A DNA stretch of 9,734 nucleotides from Thermoplasmata archaeon. Lineage in GTDB: Archaea; Thermoplasmatota; Thermoplasmata; Lutacidiplasmatales; UBA184. The notes under the pieces were generated by a model, which ran no database searches, was not told the DNA's origin, and saw only the letters and a program-made list of their open reading frames with translations. Position 1 is the first letter of the stretch. Every line of letters begins with the position of its first letter. The translations under genes were made by a program, and so were the position numbers. Positions 6,630 through 9,734 of the stretch are shown piece by piece. Location of the stretch: contig JASHUS010000123.1 of assembly GCA_030039865.1 (NCBI GenBank), forward strand, positions 1 to 9,734, written 5' to 3'.

Positions 6630-8066
6630 ATGGCAGGGATGCGCGCCGGGGCCATCGAGGTCTCGCGCGCGTCGCGCGGTGCGCGCTACCTGGCGGCGTG
6701 GATGGCCGCCGCCCTGCCGGCCTTCCTCATCATCACGCTGCTCTGGCTCTACCCCGGTCGGACCAACGAGTTCGGGTTCGTCGCGCTGGGCATCCTCGCG
6801 CTGGCGTTCCCCGTGATGCTTCGCCGTATCGGCGTGCCTCGCCGGATCGATTTCGTGTACTTCCTGCTCGCGGCCGGTGTCGCGTTCGGGATCCTATCGG
6901 TACTGACGGGATGGGGCAACGGCCTGACCGACGAGCCGTTCACGACGCCGCGCTTCGCCGCGTTCACGCTCGCCGGGAACGATCCGTACACGACGCAGCT
7001 CGTCTTCACCTACCAGCAGTACGGGAGGACCCTGAGCTCGCAGTCGTACTACCTCTACCTCCCCCTCCTGATGTTCCTCCAGATCCCGTTCGTGAACTAC
7101 AAGTGGTTCACGCTCGGCTGCTGGGTGGCGATGGTCCTCTTGGTCCGTCGCCGGTTCGACGCCGCCACGATGCTCGCGCAGCCGTACGTCCTGCTCGTCG
7201 CGGCCAGCGGGTACAACGACCTGCCGGTTCTGCTGCTCCTGACGCTCGGCTTCGCCGGCATCGAAGGGAAGCGCCAGAAGTGGGCGGAGTACCTCTCCCT
7301 CGGCTGCAAGCAGTTCGCGAACGCCTTCGTCTTCGTGTACTACCTCGTCCGACGTCGCTGGGTCGATTCGCTGATCACGATCGGCGTGACGTTCGCCTTC
7401 CTGGCCCCGTTCCTCGTCTGGGGAGGGACCGCCGTCCTCTGTCCGGCGGTCCTCGCGGACCGGCTCTCCCAATGCACGAAGGGCGGGAGCGCTTCGCTGC
7501 TCCTCAACTATCCGGTCTGGCTCGTCTGGATCTTCGCGATCTTCTACCTCCCGCTGCTCGCCCTCGCCCGTGGGTGGGCGGACCGGCCGGGGATCGCCCG
7601 GCGGCTCGCCCGATCGCGCATCGACCGGACGCGCGTCGCCGGACTGCCGGCCCTCGCGGTCGTTTCGGCCTCGGCGGTCCTCTTCGGGCTCGTGATCCTC
7701 GATGCGCTGATGGTGCCGTTCGGCACGTCCGGGCGCGGGGCCCTCCTCGCGGGCCTCGTCGCGATCGTAGCGGCAGCGATCTGGTGGCGGGCCTGGAACG
7801 GGCCGTGGCGTGTTGACCGCGGAGCGGCGAAGGGCGGCACCGACGCGCGCACCTGGATCCTGATCAGCACGCTCGTCAGTGTGGCCGTCGCCCTTCCCGT
7901 CCTCGACCTCTGGCTCCTCGCGAACGGCCCGGCGCTGCCCGGCCTCGCCCTGGCGCTCTCCCTCGGCATCGGGATCGGGAGTGCGCTCACCTGGCGCTGG
8001 CGTCTGATCGCGCCCCCATCGAGCGACCGAAGGACCGAGGGCCGAGCCCGTGAGCACGTCGGGTGA
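6630..8066 (+). CDS. Polytopic membrane protein, GT-C type glycosyltransferase candidate (DUF2029/GT87-like)
   Basis: A 478-aa protein with about 12-13 hydrophobic segments (for example 21-41, 47-64, 73-95, 139-157, 186-210, 225-240, 247-265, 290-312, 339-362, 369-386, 409-430, 436-455). The loop after the third segment carries acidic D101-E102 and then GNDPY (116-120), as in GT-C enzymes, where an acidic residue in this loop is catalytic and G-x-PY follows. LGCKQFANAFVFVYYLVRRRW (from 224) resembles the GT87 stretch with a lysine in a membrane helix before an RRRW turn. Such enzymes move a sugar from a polyprenyl-phosphate donor on the outer face of the membrane. C271 and C281 may bridge in a later loop. 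An in-frame TAG nine bases upstream limits the start; ATG 6639 is an alternative. The C-terminal third has extra helices. Its stop overlaps the next start by four bases. Membrane location is sure; the transferase role is inferred. Confidence 0.85.
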   Translation: MAGMRAGAIEVSRASRGARYLAAWMAAALPAFLIITLLWLYPGRTNEFGFVALGILALAFPVMLRRIGVPRRIDFVYFLLAAGVAFGILSVLTGWGNGLTDEPFTTPRFAAFTLAGNDPYTTQLVFTYQQYGRTLSSQSYYLYLPLLMFLQIPFVNYKWFTLGCWVAMVLLVRRRFDAATMLAQPYVLLVAASGYNDLPVLLLLTLGFAGIEGKRQKWAEYLSLGCKQFANAFVFVYYLVRRRWVDSLITIGVTFAFLAPFLVWGGTAVLCPAVLADRLSQCTKGGSASLLLNYPVWLVWIFAIFYLPLLALARGWADRPGIARRLARSRIDRTRVAGLPALAVVSASAVLFGLVILDALMVPFGTSGRGALLAGLVAIVAAAIWWRAWNGPWRVDRGAAKGGTDARTWILISTLVSVAVALPVLDLWLLANGPALPGLALALSLGIGIGSALTWRWRLIAPPSSDRRTEGRAREHVG

Positions 8067-9367
8067 CCGACTTCGGATTCCTCGGCTCGAGCGCGCTGCT
8101 GATCGTCAGCATCGCCCTCAGCCTGCTCGTCCTCGCGTATCGCTGGCCCCGGGCGGCCGCCGTGCGACGCGCGGTCGACCGCCTGCAGCGCGCGATCACG
8201 CGGCGCCCCGACTGGGGCTGGCTGCGCCTCGAGTACCTGCTCGTTCCGCTCGCCGCGCTGAGCGCCGTCAACGTCGTCTGGCAGGTGAGCACGCTCCACT
8301 GCGGGGACGACTCCCTCGCGCTGCTCGTCTCGGGACAGGCGGCGCTCCGCGGAGGGAATCCGTTCCTCGTCGAGTACTGCAGCCACCCCATGCTCGACCC
8401 GATCCCGTACGGGCTCGCCGCCGTGAGCCTCAACGCGCTCGCGGCCCTGTCGGGAACAGTCGCGGGGGTCTGGATCGTCTGGCAACTGCTCGCGCTCGCC
8501 GTCGTCCCGCTCGTCTGGCTCGTCGGAGGGCCCGATCGACGCTACTTCGCCGTGCTCGCGACGGTTTCGATCCTCTATCTGCCCAACATCGCGACCAACA
8601 TCGGGGTCGACAACGCGATCGTCCCGGTCTCGATCCTTCTGTTCCTCTACGCGCTCTCGCTCGACGGCCGTCGGAGCCGTCTCCTCCAGGGCCTCGCCGC
8701 CTTCCTCAGCACGGCGCGGTTCCCCGCGCTCTTTCCGCTGCTCGGGGCGGCCGGCGCGAGCGACCGGGCCCGCCTCGCCCGTCTGGTCGGAGTGCTCGCC
8801 GTCTTCTTCGCGGCGGCCGCCCTCAGTTTCGCGCTCTGGGGCTGGGACGCGATCAACATCGTCTATCTCGGGGAGTTTCAACGGGGCTCGGGCTTCACGC
8901 TCAACCTCTTCGCCGTGCTGATCCGGCAGGGCTGGCTGCTCCCGTCCCTCGCGAGCGCCGCGGTGCAGGGCGCGATCCTCCTCGCGCTCGTCCTGTTCGT
9001 CGGCCTGCGTCGGTACTCGGTCCGGGCCGCGGTCGCGATCCCGCTGCTGGGCGTGATGTCGCTCTCGCAGTACCTCGACTTCCATTTCGTGCTCTGGCTC
9101 GTGCCCGTGATCCTGCTCGGGACGGCGGTGAACGAGGGGTTGCTCCTCTACGGGAGCCTCGCCGCGATCGACGTCGAGGTCGCGATCGCCTATCTCGGCG
9201 AGACGCTCGGCATCTGGTGGCCGTACGAGCTCATCGGCGTCGTCCTCTCGGCCGTACTGCTCTACCTGCTCGTCGTGATCGTCCGTCAGGAGGAGGCCCG
9301 CATCCGGCGCGCCGGGGCTCCTCCGGGGCCGCCCCGGTACGCCCCGGCTCCGGGGCCCGAGCGCTGA
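8063..9367 (+). CDS. Polytopic membrane protein, GT-C type glycosyltransferase candidate, GTG start
   Basis: A 434-aa protein with about 11-13 hydrophobic segments (for example 8-26, 58-75, 112-131, 135-153, 240-258, 300-315, 343-362, 390-407) and a basic, proline-rich cytoplasmic-type tail (about 408-434). The first loop reads C80-GDDS, then GGNPF (97-101) and C106: an acidic pair, then the G-G-N-P-F motif 15 residues later, bracketed by cysteines. LLQGLAAFLSTARFPALFPLL (from 207) occupies the place of the lysine helix of GT87-like enzymes, with arginine instead. Start chosen: GTG at 8063, whose GTGA overlaps the TGA of the preceding gene, suggesting translational coupling. The next in-frame ATG is at codon 109 and would remove the conserved loop. 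There is no Shine-Dalgarno site close by. The partial gene that follows is a relative. The donor and acceptor sugars are unknown; a non-catalytic transporter-like role cannot be excluded. Confidence 0.83.
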   Translation: MTDFGFLGSSALLIVSIALSLLVLAYRWPRAAAVRRAVDRLQRAITRRPDWGWLRLEYLLVPLAALSAVNVVWQVSTLHCGDDSLALLVSGQAALRGGNPFLVEYCSHPMLDPIPYGLAAVSLNALAALSGTVAGVWIVWQLLALAVVPLVWLVGGPDRRYFAVLATVSILYLPNIATNIGVDNAIVPVSILLFLYALSLDGRRSRLLQGLAAFLSTARFPALFPLLGAAGASDRARLARLVGVLAVFFAAAALSFALWGWDAINIVYLGEFQRGSGFTLNLFAVLIRQGWLLPSLASAAVQGAILLALVLFVGLRRYSVRAAVAIPLLGVMSLSQYLDFHFVLWLVPVILLGTAVNEGLLLYGSLAAIDVEVAIAYLGETLGIWWPYELIGVVLSAVLLYLLVVIVRQEEARIRRAGAPPGPPRYAPAPGPER

Positions 9368-9373
9368 AATATC
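9367..9373 (+). promoter_or_regulatory. TATA-like sequence overlapping the preceding stop codon
   Basis: AAATATC begins at the last base of the preceding TGA. Its centre is about 35 bases before the ATG at 9405, so a transcript starting about 26 bases downstream would have a leader of some eight bases. It is the only A/T-rich run for a long distance in this GC-rich stretch, which supports a role as promoter, but it is not a strong TATA match. Confidence 0.4.
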
Positions 9374-9404
9374 GTCGTTCGGCTCGCCGGTTCCGCCTCC
9401 GACG

Positions 9405-9734
9405 ATGGGCGGGTACGCGCTGGTCACGGGCCTCGTCCTCGCGGCCTTCGCCGGCGCGAACCTCGCGCTCGTGCATGCCGAATCGGACCGGGGGCGCGGC
9501 CTGCGGGCATCGGGGCGACGGGCCCTGGCTCGCCTCACCGGGCGCTCGGACGTCGCCTGGCTCGACTGGGTACCGGTCTCGGTCGGTTTCCTGATCTGCT
9601 TCGGCGCTGTCGTCGGCTACGGCTTCGCGAGCGGCGCGTACGCGTGCACGCCGGCGAGCGATGCGTACGGCCTCCTCGCGTCGGGCCGGGCGCTCTGGGC
9701 CGGGGGCGACCCGTTCCACGTCACGGTCTGCGAC
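9405..9734 (+). CDS. Membrane protein, N-terminal part; relative of the preceding GT-C candidate
   Basis: An open frame of 110 codons from ATG 9405 to the window edge, with no stop. Hydrophobic segments lie at about 4-24 and 54-77, separated by a basic stretch (RRALARLTGR). The loop that follows aligns with the upstream protein: C81, D86, then GGDPF (100-104) and C109. The distance from the aspartate to the second cysteine is 23 residues in both proteins, and DxxWLxW (49-55) parallels DWGWLRLE there. This makes it the third membrane protein of the row and a probable GT-C type glycosyltransferase. It starts 37 bases after the preceding stop, with a TATA-like sequence over that stop, so it may have its own promoter. 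The remaining part, likely about 300 residues, is outside the window. Confidence 0.72.
   Translation, partial: MGGYALVTGLVLAAFAGANLALVHAESDRGRGLRASGRRALARLTGRSDVAWLDWVPVSVGFLICFGAVVGYGFASGAYACTPASDAYGLLASGRALWAGGDPFHVTVCD

Noticed and set aside
7544..9538. A 664-codon minus-strand frame opposite the membrane protein genes.
   Set aside because: It is highly charged, low-complexity translation. The plus-strand frames encode consistent membrane helices and conserved motifs.

Overview
The window looks like high-GC archaeal DNA, most likely Euryarchaeota and possibly Thermoplasmatota, though the lineage is inference. The evidence is archaeal-type promoters: TATA-like boxes lie 26-33 bases before several start codons, transcripts are predicted to be leaderless or nearly so, and no clear Shine-Dalgarno sites are seen. 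The tRNA gene encodes no CCA tail. The proteins carry many N-X-S/T sequons of the kind used for archaeal envelope N-glycosylation. No mobile element, CRISPR array, rRNA or origin was seen.

Left part (1-5701, minus strand): two tandem paralogous genes for very large secreted or membrane-anchored proteins. The upstream copy (5701 to 2549, 1050 aa) is complete. The second copy (2471 to beyond base 1) is cut by the window edge after 823 residues. Each has an N-terminal hydrophobic segment, a PQQ-like beta-propeller of about eight blades, two Ig-like domains, then a second propeller. Both promoters carry a TATA-like box and a 13-base upstream element at identical distances from the start codon.

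Middle (5702-6538): a 132-base divergent intergenic region holds an 8+8 bp inverted repeat and the promoter of a tRNA-Val(GAC) gene. A 190-aa Nudix-like protein with an incomplete Nudix box follows on the plus strand.

Right part (6539-9734, plus strand): three consecutive genes for polytopic membrane proteins that resemble GT-C type glycosyltransferases (DUF2029/GT87-like). The first two overlap by four bases (GTGA). The third starts 37 bases after the second, has its own TATA-like sequence over the preceding stop codon, and runs off the window. The second and third share a loop motif flanked by cysteines.

Taken together, the window reads as a cell-envelope locus: sequon-rich surface proteins next to candidate lipid-linked-sugar glycosyltransferases. 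The functional link is inferred from proximity and sequon content, not shown. There is no gene-free stretch above 300 bases.
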